This document shows positions 55,396 through 64,000 of a DNA stretch of 64,000 nt, piece by piece. The position numbers were made by a program, and so were the translations under genes. Numbering within the stretch: the first letter of the stretch is position 1; every line of letters begins with the position of its first letter. Location: assembly GCA_963970005.1 (NCBI GenBank), contig CAXAMN010005324.1, positions 1 to 64,000 on the forward strand. The letters are read 5' to 3'. Origin of the DNA: Durusdinium trenchii. Taxonomy: Eukaryota > Sar > Dinophyceae > Suessiales > Symbiodiniaceae. Below the pieces are notes generated by a model. It did not search any database. It had not been told where the DNA came from and saw only the letters and a program-made list of their open reading frames with translations.

Positions 55396-55514
55396 AATCC
55401 CTAGGGATCCAAGTACCTTCTCACAAGGTACTTGGACCCTCCAAACCTGCATAACAGTGTCTCCAATCACCGTACCTGAGGAGGTACTTGGATGTACTTG
55501 GATCCTTAGGGAAT
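55396..55514. mobile_element. MITE-like element, family M4, beside a splice donor
   Basis: CCCTAGGGATCCAAGTACCT, TCTCACAAGGTACTTGGACC, GCATAACAGTGTCTCCAATC, then CTGAGGAGGTACTTGG and GATCCTTAGGGA. The arms are inverted. Its end lies about 6 bp from the donor of the minus exon 55521-55599. Confidence 0.7.
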
Positions 55515-55520
55515 CTCAGC

Positions 55521-55599
55521 CATCTTCAGGACAAGTCTCCCATTCTCCCCGTAGGTCCTCGAGGAATCTGTCCAGGGCAGCGGTCAGCGAAGGGATGTC
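55521..55599 (-). CDS. 79-nt exon, acidic helix
   Basis: After a TTCATCAG acceptor the minus frame reads DIPSLTAALDRFLEDLRGEW then ETCPED, and ends GAAGATG|GCTGAG, a GC-type donor as used in dinoflagellates. The length, bias and borders are all typical of an internal exon. It may belong to the LRR gene downstream or to a separate gene. A longer alternative minus frame (55526-55780) is open but less protein-like. Confidence 0.5.
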
Positions 55600-55799
55600 C
55601 TGATGAACGCGTCAAGTGGAGGCGTCTGTTTGGGCGTTGCGCCCTCGGTGCCGGAACCAACCATGCTAGGCCCCACCCCCCTGTAGACCTAAGCCACCTG
55701 AGCACGAAAACCCGAATATGGATGTGGGACAGGAGCCGCGTTGCGGAGGTTGCTAACATCTCTTGAAACTCAAGCCGCAAAAAGTGATCAACTGACTGA

Positions 55800-56500
55800 G
55801 TATAGGTCTTTGGTCTCCCAGAAACCCAGCCATTCTTGGTCCGAGAGCAGCGAGAATTGAACGTGTCAATGTGTGGCAGCAGAACGTGTTGTTTTTTGAA
55901 ACAATCACTGAGCTCTTGGAAGTCTTCGATGCTTGGAAGAGTGAGGTGAGACTCGACGCGCCTCCTAGTAGGGAAGAAACCTGGTCAATGAAGCTGGGTA
56001 TTTTGATGGAGAAGGTGTATATATATATATATATATAGAAGTGGTATAGATATTTATATGTTATATCACGATTCTAGTATGATTCTATACTGATGTGGCA
56101 ATGCAGAGGGTTTGGTGGGAGATGTTGAGAAGATGTTTATTATGGTAGTAAGTGGAGGGCTTTGTCCAGTGAGTATGACACGTTTAGGGTAGGTGAGAAA
56201 GCACCGCCCACCTGTACACATTTATACGGGACGACATGCAGCGAGTTGCAAAATGCAGATTACCACCACAGCCACAAAGATGCCATTAATGACCTGACCC
56301 GACAATGTTACAATGACTAAGATGCCTCGAACCAGGTTACAATGTTTCATGACTTGAATGTGATTGTTAACCTTTTGCTTCAGACTACGGTAGGAGCTAC
56401 ACTTCAAGAACCCTCCACAGAAAACGACCACACCCTTCGATTCCAGGGCACCACATCATGAAGTTGGAGCCCAGCTAAAGAGACCTACGCTACGCGAATC
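55800..56500. other. No gene established
   Basis: A (TA)n run of about 20 bp lies at 56019-56038. The minus ORF at 56222-56431 (hydrophobic, VVIVTLSGQVINGIFVAVVV-like) is AT-rich and uncertain. Confidence 0.35.
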
Positions 56501-56503
56501 CCT

Positions 56504-56800
56504 TTGGAGCCAACGAACGAACGACGCAGAACGCCACGTCTCGGCCGTTCGTGCGCCCCGCAGGACTTGGGGAGATGCGCCCACCCCGGGGGCACAAGAA
56601 GGCGGTCAGGGGGGCGGAAAAGCGAAGGTCGATTCTTTTGGGTTGGCGAGGGTCGATCCAGCAAAAGATCAAACAAGATCCAATGGTCAAAAGACATGGT
56701 TTTTTTTGGGACAGCAAATGTGGTGCCCCCCAAAAGGAAACATTGCTTTGCCCAGTCATTGGAGCTATAGGGATACCTTGCGAGGGTGGTTGCAAATGAG
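56504..56800. other. GC-rich island, strand unresolved
   Basis: Plus reads RPPRGHKKAVRGAEKRRSIL then LGWRGSIQQKIKQDPMVKRH. Minus reads FRPPDRLLVPPGWAHLPKSC. Both are moderately coding. It is not assigned. Confidence 0.28.
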
Positions 56801-56813
56801 CCAACTCTCACTT

Positions 56814-56922
56814 AATATTCCCTAGGGCTCCAACCATCTCCTCAGAAGGTGGTTAGACCCCCCAACCCACCCCCAACCATCTTCTCAGGAGGTGATTGGA
56901 GCCCTAGGGATTAAATATTCAT
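56814..56922. mobile_element. MITE-like element, family M4, with long arms
   Basis: TAATATTCCCTAGGGCTCCA then ACCATCTCCTCAGAAGGTGG faces CCAACCATCTTCTCAGGAGG then TGATTGGAGCCCTAGGGATT and AAATATT. Arms of about 40 bp surround a CCCCCCAACCCACCCC loop. Outer TAATATT / AAATATT could be target-site duplications. Confidence 0.75.
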
Positions 56923-57124
56923 GTCCATGATATGAAGTGTTGTTGTTGTGAGTGAAATCCGATGCGCTTCACCATGCTTCCCTTCACCATGCACTTGCCA
57001 TGCACCTGTCCCCGCTTCCTCCCCACACACAAGTCAGTGCATGTTGGGGGTTTGAATCCTGATCCCGGGTGCCATACAGTAATTCACAGCCAAAAGACCC
57101 TTCGAATGTAGGGCTAACCTTTAC

Positions 57125-57178
57125 AGACCTGTTACCTCTAGAGTTTACACAAACCTGTTACCTCTAGAGTTTACAGTA
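57125..57178. repeat. 27-bp tandem duplication
   Basis: ACCTGTTACCTCTAGAGTTT then ACA occurs twice head to tail. Confidence 0.85.
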
Positions 57179-57702
57179 GGCAACCCAAACACTTCCCAAA
57201 CTGCCGCATGATGGTGGATCGCATAGCTTCTACCTCGAAGAACCACCATCTCCAGCTTCATCGAACCGGGAAACCTCCACTTCACTCCGGTGGTCTCTTC
57301 ACTCCGGTGGTCTGACCACCAGTCCAGTCCGGTCGAACGCACGCAGCCCAGGGACTGACGAAGCCGCCAGTGGCGCCCCAGGCCACGAAAAAACGAAAAA
57401 AACGCCTTTAAGGAGGCCGCTCCGGGGGTCTCCAGCAACTTCAGCCGCAGGAACTGGCACCACCAACTCCTCAGGGTGAGTCTTTTGGCTTTGAGAAAGT
57501 CGAGACGAGCGTGGCGTGAGTGTTTCGCCAAGCTCGGAACCGGGAGGTGGGTTTTTCGGTCTTTTCCGGACGCAAGAACGGGGAAGTTGGAAGTGGAGAA
57601 ATTCATTGAAACAGTGTTATTTGAGAAGTTGAGGATGCTTTTTGTGGGTACCATACTTGTTCTGGTCCACTTGGTTCCCACTTCTGCGACACCCAAGTGC
57701 AC
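57145..57702 (-). CDS. Candidate long exon, unrecognised
   Basis: The minus frame stays open for 185 codons and reads KTHLPVPSLAKHSRHARLDF, LRSWWCQFLRLKLLETPGAA, FFSFFRGLGRHWRLRQSLGC and VRSTGLDWWSDHRSEETTGV. Third positions favour G/C between about 57240 and 57560. The same bases on plus give SRRAWRECFAKLGTGRWVFR then TGKLEVEKFIETVLFEKLRM and a hydrophobic helix after a CAGG|GTGAGT-like site, so the plus strand is a real alternative. The 3' end overlaps the 27-bp duplication. Confidence 0.38.
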   Translation of the reverse strand: MHLGVAEVGTKWTRTSMVPTKSILNFSNNTVSMNFSTSNFPVLASGKDRKTHLPVPSLAKHSRHARLDFLKAKRLTLRSWWCQFLRLKLLETPGAASLKAFFSFFRGLGRHWRLRQSLGCVRSTGLDWWSDHRSEETTGVKWRFPGSMKLEMVVLRGRSYAIHHHAAVWEVFGLPTVNSRGNRFV

Positions 57703-57761
57703 CCAGTGGACAAACGTACTGCTCCATACTTAAAAACCCCCATGATAATGACCCATTCCCC

Positions 57762-57848
57762 TACAGTCGTACCTCCTCAGAAGCTACACCCATCCCCAAA
57801 CACCCTCCTTCTCAGAAGGTACAGTACTTGGAGGCCTATAGGGAACTA
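57762..57848. mobile_element. MITE-like element, family M4
   Basis: CCCCTACAGTCGTACCTCCT, CAGAAGCTACACCCATCCCC, then TCCTTCTCAGAAGGTACAGT and ACTTGGAGGCCTATAGGGAA. The arms are inverted. Confidence 0.55.
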
Positions 57849-58780
57849 TGCAGTCCGGCCGGGGGTGACACTCATGCTCATCTCCACACCGACGTTTGCA
57901 TGTCGAACAACTTCAACGCCAGCCTCGCAGCTCGTCCGTGCACTTCCCCGTGGTCACTCGGGCTCGTGGTGGCGAGACCCTCGGAGCTGGCCTGGAGCGC
58001 ATGGCCACCAGTAGGCGAGATGAGCCTTCCCAAGTTTGGGGACCAGGGAGGAATGGAAGACAATTAAGTGAAACATTCTCCCATCGTAAGCTTTCGGAAA
58101 GTCAAACGTGGACGTCATCATGGATGCGAGATGATGTGAGAAACTCAATATAAACGCTCATCCTGCCTGCTCTTCCTCAACAGGGACGTTTTCTCTGCAT
58201 TTGTTTCTGGCCTTGGTCTGCTCTGCACAGAAAACCCAATGCTGTTGGTGGCAAGTCCAAGCCTTACTTGTGCGCCTACGACGCGTCCCTGCAGAGTTGG
58301 AGGACACAGAATGGATTCGCACATGCGGATATTGGAGAAAACGGAAAAGAACGATGTGATCGCAACATGCAACACCCCACTGAATTCAGGGAGTTCGCTT
58401 TAAAAGGAAGCCAAAGAGCCTGGCCACAGAATGCCTTTGTCGAATGACCGTAACTTGGAATGTCACCCAGGTGTTCTGAGAAAAACAACGTCCGCTTGTG
58501 ATGTCTGTTTTTGCTTAGGGATGCAAGCTAGATATCGGATCATCTGCTTTCTGTTGGTGATTGGAAGTACTGATCCACACACCTTCACGTTGTTGGAGGT
58601 CCCACGACTTGGAACACCGGCCTGCCGCCTGCAAAGGACCACAACCCCCAAAGCCACGTCGGGGTTGGTCTTCGGAGAAGGGGAGTTGGTCTCCACCAAC
58701 CGGGTCAATTCTCAGGTTCTCTCAGGTTCCAAGTAGCGATGCCCTTTGTTACTAGTAGCGTCCGATCGCTCCGTTCGTAG
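57849..58780. other. Low-content region
   Basis: Island 57850-58060 is open on plus and minus without a clear winner. The rest shows short frames. Confidence 0.3.
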
Positions 58781-58785
58781 CGATG

Positions 58786-58979
58786 CTTTGCGCGGGGTGG
58801 ACGCCGCCCGTCGCGCGGCCGCCCGTCGCGGTGCCCAGCCGAAGCAGCTGATGCCCAGCGAAGACCAACGCCGTTCGGTGCGGGCACGTCGGCTGCGTCA
58901 GGTGCAGCACCAACTGAGAAGTCAGAGGCATCAGGGTTTGGTCGAACGGAAAAGATATGAGAAGATCATTGAATCATAA
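58786..58979 (+). CDS. Candidate plus-strand terminal exon, very basic
   Basis: The plus frame reads DAARRAAARRGAQPKQLMPS, then EDQRRSVRARRLRQVQHQLR and KRYEKIIES before TAA. It has strong G/C third positions and a helical basic pattern. The minus strand is also open (GAAPDAADVPAPNGVGLRWA). The upstream border falls in a GTAGCGATGCC repeat. Confidence 0.32.
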
Positions 58980-59590
58980 TCTGTATCTCCACTGTCAGGG
59001 CTGGGAAATCCGGGCATTCCGAGTTGAGCAATGGTGTAAAGAGAGTGTATGTTGGATCAAGGCTGGTGAGTTCGTCAAAATATGTCAGAGCTCTTCTGAA
59101 TTCTACCAATATTACTCTTGATTGCTCTTGGGATACTGACTATCGAGCCAAAGCTAAACTCACAGCTCATGTAGCGCAGTCCTACATCACACTGTTCCAA
59201 GTCATTTATATACTATGAGAAAGTCAGTAAGGCATGACAGGATAGACCAAGTAGCAAACCTCCTGAGATGTTCCTCTGAAAAAGACATCACTGACAGTGT
59301 CGGGTGAATCCTCTTGAATTGACTTCCTCAGTTTGCCTGGAACATAAAGGTGAACCGAACTTTCTTCCTGTTCCCGTCTCCCCTGCTAGCCTCTGCAGCT
59401 AGCTCACCCGTGACACTCTGGTCAAGCGGTGGAAGTCCTTCCTGTTCTTGTTTCGTGGGGAAACCAATCCCCAACAAAAGGCTAAGCCTTGATGATCCAC
59501 GTGCGATTGCTGGGTAGGAAGGAAGCTGGTTCACAACAGTCGTCCAGAGATTCCGTTCGGCAGCCAGCCGGCCGCTTGTTAGCGACCAAA
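58980..59590. other. No gene established
   Basis: The minus ORF at 59328-59534 (SRLSLLLGIGFPTKQEQEGL) resembles in wording a segment of 59637-59915 (FGFPTEFPG), hinting at a diverged duplication (TTCCCCACGAAAC / TTTCCCCACGGAA on minus). Not resolved. Confidence 0.3.
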
Positions 59591-59591
59591 G

Positions 59592-59692
59592 CTTTCCTAG
59601 GGATCCACATACCTTCTGAGAAGGTGACTGGAGACATTATGTACAGGTTTGGAGGGTCCAAGTAACGGTACGACTGGATCCTAAGGGCTTGT
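59592..59692. mobile_element. MITE-like element, family M4
   Basis: CCTAGGGATCCACATACCTT, CTGAGAAGGTGACTGGAGAC, then AGGTTTGGAGGGTCCAAGTA and CGGTACGACTGGATCCTAAG. It is in the inverted order relative to 49503. Confidence 0.65.
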
Positions 59693-60335
59693 TTCTACAC
59701 CCCCAAATCTGCTCTTCAAAGTGGCACCGAGAGGACTGAAGAAACATCCATCGAACTGGTTTCACGTTCACCATCTTTGTGCTGCGACTGGGATTTAGAT
59801 GGAAGGAGATCTTTGCCTTTTGATGTAACCTGACCCTACAGTTTCCCTGGAGAATACAGGTGAACCTTTTTCCACCAGGAAATTCCGTGGGGAAACCAAA
59901 TCCTTCCCAAAACATCTCGTCTTCCGATCTATTGCTTTTGGTTGCATAACAACGGATGCTCCAGAAATTCAGGAACTGTTCAAATCCTTCCCCCCCACCT
60001 GCATGGGCCTCAGGCTTCGCCTCGGGTTCTGCCTTCGGCCAAGGAAGATGACAGGCAGGAAGATGCAGGAAAGATTGGCACCAAATGTGACCAGTCCACT
60101 ATACTGGTGTCACTGGTTGGCTCACATTCTTCAGTTCCTTTCATACAAACTGATACAGTTGTTGCACTCACTGACAATTCACCAAGCCACCCCCTATGAA
60201 GCAACTTGCTCTTCTGGGACACGGCTAGGAATTCAAATCTTGTGAAGGTCCGCCAATGTCTACCCTCTATGTCGCCAAACCATTTGACCCAGCTTCACCG
60301 GAAGACCATGCATGAGCACACACACATATCGTCAC
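59693..60335. other. No gene established
   Basis: Weak frames only. Confidence 0.3.
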
Positions 60336-60553
60336 CCGGATTCCTCTGGCAGGATCCGCACGGTGGCTCGGTGGGCGCCTTCCGGTCCTTCTTCGCGCAG
60401 CCCAAGCGCGCGAGCGCCACCCTGCTCGCGACGGGCGCTGCCGCCGCTGGTGCGGCCGGTTCGGGCCCGGTTGCTAGCAAAGGCCCGGCGAAGCACACCT
60501 CATCACCACCTGTGGGTGGGAATGGCGCGCGCAAGCGAGATGCTTGGATTTGA
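60336..60553 (+). CDS. Candidate plus-strand terminal exon with a PIP-box-like stretch
   Basis: The plus frame reads WQDPHGGSVGAFRSFFAQPK, then RASATLLATGAAAAGAAGSG and GGNGARKRDAWI before TGA at 60551-60553. Almost every third base is G/C, and a TTTGATATGATTTGATATGA simple tract follows as expected of a 3' UTR. GAFRSFFAQPKR has the aromatic pair and basic tail of PCNA-binding peptides but lacks the leading Gln. It is opposite to the regional direction. Confidence 0.4.
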
Positions 60554-60880
60554 TATGATTTGATATGATTTGATCATATAGATTCATATGGTCTCAAGTC
60601 TCAACTTTGTTTTGGTCTTGTTTTGAGAACGGTCTTGCTGTGATCATGGTGTTTTTATGTTGATCATGGCAAATAGGAATTGTTCTGAGAATGGTGAATC
60701 TGAATGGTGTTGTTTTTGAGAAATACTGTCAGTTAATAAAGTTAATATGACTGTAGTGTTTGTTGTTTTTGATCGCACATGCTGTCCAACCAGCTCCCAT
60801 CTCCCTCCTCAAATGGCTCTTTGGAAACGAATCAAGGAAAACCATGTTTTTTTTTTTCCCACAGCACCCACTTTATCACC
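60554..60880. other. AT-rich, no gene
   Basis: A TTGATATGATTTGATATGAT short tandem at about 60548-60574. Otherwise nothing is visible. Confidence 0.4.
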
Positions 60881-60886
60881 ACTGAC

Positions 60887-61249
60887 CTAAGGCACCTCAA
60901 GGTCAAGCAAGAACTTCCTCGAATGCCAATCAAAGGATCCCTTCTCACGCCGAACTCCCCAACTCGCCCTCTTCACTCCGTGGTTTTCGCTCGCCCGGGC
61001 GACCACCGAGTCACTGGAGTCTTCCACCGGCTCGACCGGGCGCCGAGCCAAGCCCCATGGCACCGGCGGTGCCGCCGGCGCCGCGTCGACCGGCTCGACC
61101 GCCACGTCGGTACCGGGCTTCGTGGTTGGGGCGTCGGAACGCCTCGGGGGCGCCGTGCCGGTTGGAACCGGAGAGGCGGAGGTGGTCCAGATCGAAGGGC
61201 CGTGTGTGGGGCCGTGTGGGGTATAGTTCCCTCGTCTCCTGCGGGTCAC
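60887..61249 (-). CDS. Candidate exon, Pro/Ala-rich linker
   Basis: The minus frame reads SIWTTSASPVPTGTAPPRRS, then GTDVAVEPVDAAPAAPPVPW and GLARRPVEPVEDSSDSVVAR, with near-total C/G third positions. The GTCGAGCCGGT unit repeats three times. An alternative minus frame and a long plus frame (60779-61591) are also open. It is likely a disordered segment if coding. Confidence 0.33.
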   Translation of the reverse strand: MTRRRRGNYTPHGPTHGPSIWTTSASPVPTGTAPPRRSDAPTTKPGTDVAVEPVDAAPAAPPVPWGLARRPVEPVEDSSDSVVARASENHGVKRASWGVRREKGSFDWHSRKFLLDLEVP

Positions 61250-61644
61250 ACTGGTCAGATTTATTTAAGTGAAGCATTTACGACAAGATGTCCTGATGTC
61301 CTGCTTACAGGTTCGGCGAAGCAAACATCGGGTGCCATGTGCCATGGAGGTCTTATGGGTAGCTGGGCAGGGGAGCTGGAGGTCTCCAAATCCTTGGGGT
61401 GGCTCTTGGCAGTTCAGAAGCCATGCTTCGGAAGAGGTTCAGTCTTCCATCTATTTAGGCGGTCACCATATATAAGTAGAAAGCAGAGCTTGACTTCAAT
61501 TTCCATGCGTTCTCCGCGGTATTCATGCAGTTATAACAAACTGCTTGGTGGGCAAATTGGGTGGCATATGTATCAGTTTGAAGACCTGTGAACTTCTCTA
61601 TAAAGACAAATCTTATTTAATGTAATTCAAGACTTTCCCATATT
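61250..61644. other. No gene established
   Basis: The plus frame continues open here, but with AT-rich codons. Not accepted. Confidence 0.3.
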
Positions 61645-61756
61645 GGGTGTGTATCAAAATAGGGAGACCTCCCAAAGACCACTGGGTGAAGGAACATAGA
61701 CCAAAACGGCTGCGGTTCTCATAGGGTCATATGGGGTCTCCCGAAATACACACCCA
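61645..61756. mobile_element. MITE-like element, family M3, copy 2
   Basis: TTGGGTGTGTATCAAAATAG then GGAGACCTCCCAAAGACCAC faces GGGTCTCCCGAAATACACAC then CCA. It is inverted relative to 37130 and better preserved. Confidence 0.7.
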
Positions 61757-62185
61757 TTTGTCCACTGTCTCCCTGCAGCGAAGATGCTGTACATTCACCC
61801 AGCTGCCTGCCATCAGCGCATGGGAAAATCGCTGCAGCGCATGCGCACGCGTTGCGCGGCCAGGCACGGCACAGCGCACATAGCAGCCATGGCAGCTGAG
61901 GCTAGGTGATTTCGTTCCAGGAAAAGCCTTCAGAATCCTCTGCTGGTATCAGTGAATTCTGCTGTGCCGTTAGCTGAATTTGCTCATAAATTTTGGTGTC
62001 CCTATGTTAGTAGGAAAAGTGAATGTGCTTTCGTGTGAAGTTAGAGTCCCAAAAACGCCAAACTTGGCCGGCTTCAACCACTTTGCTTCGTCTGCTCTCT
62101 TCCATAGGTACTGTAAGTCATAGGCATTTTCTGACCCCTTTCACCTCTTAGTGGTATTACATCCACTGATTGGTCTTCCCCGTCA
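61757..62185. other. No gene established
   Basis: A CGCATGGGAAAATCGCTGCA then GCGCATGCGCACGCGTTGCG patch (61817-61857). Otherwise nothing is visible. Confidence 0.35.
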
Positions 62186-62189
62186 GTGA

Positions 62190-64000
62190 TCATCTCCGAC
62201 GGGGTCCAAAGTCTAATCCGCTGATCTCTGTCCCAAACTCCTTGTGGTTTGGCCCAAAAGGGCTGGAGCAGTTACTCCCAACTTCCGTTGGCTCCAAGCT
62301 TGGGCAATCGAGCAACGTAGCCGTGGTGGACGGATGCGCGTCACAAGACCAGTCTGGACATGAGAGATTCCCGGAGGAGGCACCAGGCTTTGTCTTCGGA
62401 ACCGAAGCCTCCGGATTCGGAGACGCACACAGGATCAACGGTCATATTCAACCCCCAAAAACCTTCCAGTTGGACGTTGTTCTGGCAAAACCGTCACCGA
62501 AAAAGAGTTCGATATCGTTCCCCAAGAAGAATTGAACATCCAGACTTGGCAAATGATAAGTCCAAAGGCAACACGAACCTACAGCCTGTATGTTGGCATC
62601 TCATTTGTATTTTGTGTTTATGACTCGAGTATCTTCGACCCTCAAGGCAGACCATGCATCTTCTGTAGTCAGGATGCCGTAAGGCTTCAACAGGAACTTG
62701 ACTTGTAGCTCTCGCTCTGATAAATTCTTCGTCATGTTGATGGAAAACAATTCCTGAAATGTGAACTTCCAAATGTTCACACATCTACTCCATCCTGCGC
62801 GAAGCTACTTTGGGCCTCTGGCAGCAGGAAAAACCTGGAGGATAATCTCTGCCTGTGTTCCCCAATTCCTTGTTAAAACCGATCTTCCTCTAGCAAAACT
62901 GGAGCGTTATGCCAGCCTTATTCCACCCTATTTTCTCCACCCCTTCTCCCAACTCCAAGCGGCGGAATCCACAAAGACCTCGCTGGGAACCTGCGACCGA
63001 CCGCGATGAGCCGGATGAGCTCATCTTTGGGGCTTTGGAATCGCGTGCCAAGAAGTTTGACATCTGTTGTGATTTGAGGTGCGGACAATTTATTTGTTCA
63101 TGCAATATGCCAGATGCCAAACTGGGTCGTCCCCTATCGGTTGTGAAGAATTAGGCATTTGAAATGTGATGTCATGATGGTGTCATTTGTGAAGCATCGG
63201 TTGTGAAGGGCTTGCCGGGCTTGCCATGTTGCGTTTTGATTGCTGCGCGGTTGTGTTTCCAGTTCGGGGCTTGAAACTGCGAGTGCCTTGTGAAAGGCTT
63301 GTGGAAGCAAACAGCAGAGTAGCATCTCCTTTTTCGACTTGGTGTTATCTGACATTGAACTCGAGGAGCTGGATTCTGAGCTGGTGCTCTGACCGTGACC
63401 TGCTTTCACAATGCTTTGCCTTTTCTTGGCCAAAAGTTGTTGCTTGTGTTTACTCCTCAGTCTCCTCAGTTGTAGTCTGCTGATATTCTTGTTAATTTCC
63501 TCTTGGTTGTCTGCATCATCTGGTGATTTGTACATGTTTGCAGAATCTTCTAATGCCTCCTTGTACTTCTTTGCTCGCCTTACTGTAAACACCAGTAGGG
63601 TAACATTGCAATCAGGTGAAACTACTCTACCATGTGGATTCTAAGAAATGACAACTGCAGCTACAAACATGAGAGATCTCTGCATAGACACCCGCAATGG
63701 TCCTGAATATAGTGGCACCCTTCAAATGGGACAAGGGGCACCAAAGCATGTAAATCTGCAAAACATGGTATCGGTTAGTATCGGTTGAGCTGTCCATGAG
63801 AGCTCCCTTAGTCCACGGTGTAACCACCCAATTGTTGTTCATTAATGAAACCTCATCGGCGAACTCACTTGACAATGGTGTGATAGCTCTTGCAACATAA
63901 CCCACTAAGGTTCAGAATATTGAAAAGCACCTTGGATTCCAATTCACAGCCATCGAAAACAAAACAACAATAACAACCAAAACAATCTTGGTGGGTTTAG
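62190..64000 (-). CDS. Multi-exon basic/serine-rich protein, partial at right edge
   Basis: Minus exons in order: about 63770-63905 (GYVARAITPLSSEFADEVSL then MNNNWVVTPWTKGALMDSST); about 63230-63585 (RRAKKYKEALEDSANMYKSP, a Lys/Arg coiled segment RLQLRRLRSKHKQQLLAKKR, then STSSESSSSSSMSDNTKSKK); about 62895-63110 (MSNFLARDSKAPKMSSSGSS); about 62601-62756 (MTKNLSERELQVKFLLKPYG then ILTTEDAWSALRVED); and about 62195-62440 (SPNPEASVPKTKPGASSGNL, strand ambiguous). Codon bias is good in the first four. Upstream exons lie beyond the window. The Lys-rich then Ser-rich layout suggests a nuclear, possibly phosphorylated protein; that is inference. No homologue is recognised. Confidence 0.5.

Noticed and set aside
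60779..61591. 270-residue plus ORF
   Set aside because: It starts in AT-rich sequence and is open mainly because of the GC island at 60.95-61.2 kb, where minus frames read better.
1..64000. tRNA, rRNA and spliced-leader genes
   Set aside because: I looked for tRNA-like cloverleafs, rRNA-like blocks and the dinoflagellate spliced-leader motif (ending TTTGGCTCAAG). Only weak chance matches appeared, such as CATTTGGCTCGG near 2257.
1..64000. Bacterial or phage origin
   Set aside because: There are no operons, Shine-Dalgarno sites or long uninterrupted genes, and exons with GT/GC-AG borders are present.

Overview
The window looks like nuclear DNA of a dinoflagellate, most likely a Symbiodiniaceae-type genome. 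The reasons are: no bacterial operons or ribosome-binding sites; coding sequence split into many short exons with AG acceptors and GT or GC donors; nearly all convincing coding on one strand (minus) for the whole 64 kb, as in dinoflagellate unidirectional gene arrays; several families of short inverted-repeat elements; and protein families I recognise, from memory only, as greatly expanded in Symbiodiniaceae. Two 10-N gaps (25419-25428, 48770-48779) show it is a draft assembly. Exon boundaries below come from reading frame, third-codon-position G/C and splice dinucleotides, and most are approximate.

0-14.3 kb is gene-rich, all minus strand, compact, with short introns. In minus-strand order: a fragmentary gene (about 14.3-13.7 kb), a KAK-repeat family protein (13.1-10.2 kb), a small multi-exon gene (10.1-9.3 kb), a protein with a methyltransferase-like motif I (9.2-7.9 kb), loose exons (7.8-7.3 kb), an intronless leucine-zipper plus GIY-YIG-like protein (6.5-5.7 kb), a coiled-coil to Lys/Ala-rich protein (5.5-2.7 kb), and a transposase-like repeat-family gene (2.5-0.06 kb). 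These look like members of dispersed families rather than one pathway.

14.3-64 kb is different: small GC-rich islands (80-250 bp) separated by 0.5-2 kb of AT-richer sequence holding short mobile elements and simple repeats. Many islands read as minus-strand exons of long-intron genes. The clearest is a P-loop polynucleotide-kinase/aprataxin-like gene (36.6-33.6 kb), with Walker A, DTLGSR, VDRCN and LDVP motifs on separate exons. Others include a leucine-rich-repeat gene (54.8-51.7 kb), a PDZ-like exon (46.2 kb), membrane exons (16.3 and 24.1 kb) and a basic/serine-rich gene that leaves the right edge (62.2-64 kb). A few islands read better on the plus strand, or equally well on both, and are marked so.

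Four short inverted-repeat (MITE-like) families recur: M1 (about 125 bp, ends TGGGTCTATCC), M2 (about 100 bp, ends CCAGACACTCCATG), M3 (about 105 bp, ends TGGGTGTGTA) and M4 (about 100 bp, ends CCCTAGGGATCC). There is also a degenerate 65-70 bp tandem array (24.9-26.0 kb), a 430 bp AGT trinucleotide block (31.1-31.6 kb) and several microsatellites. I see no rRNA, tRNA, CRISPR, origin or spliced-leader gene.
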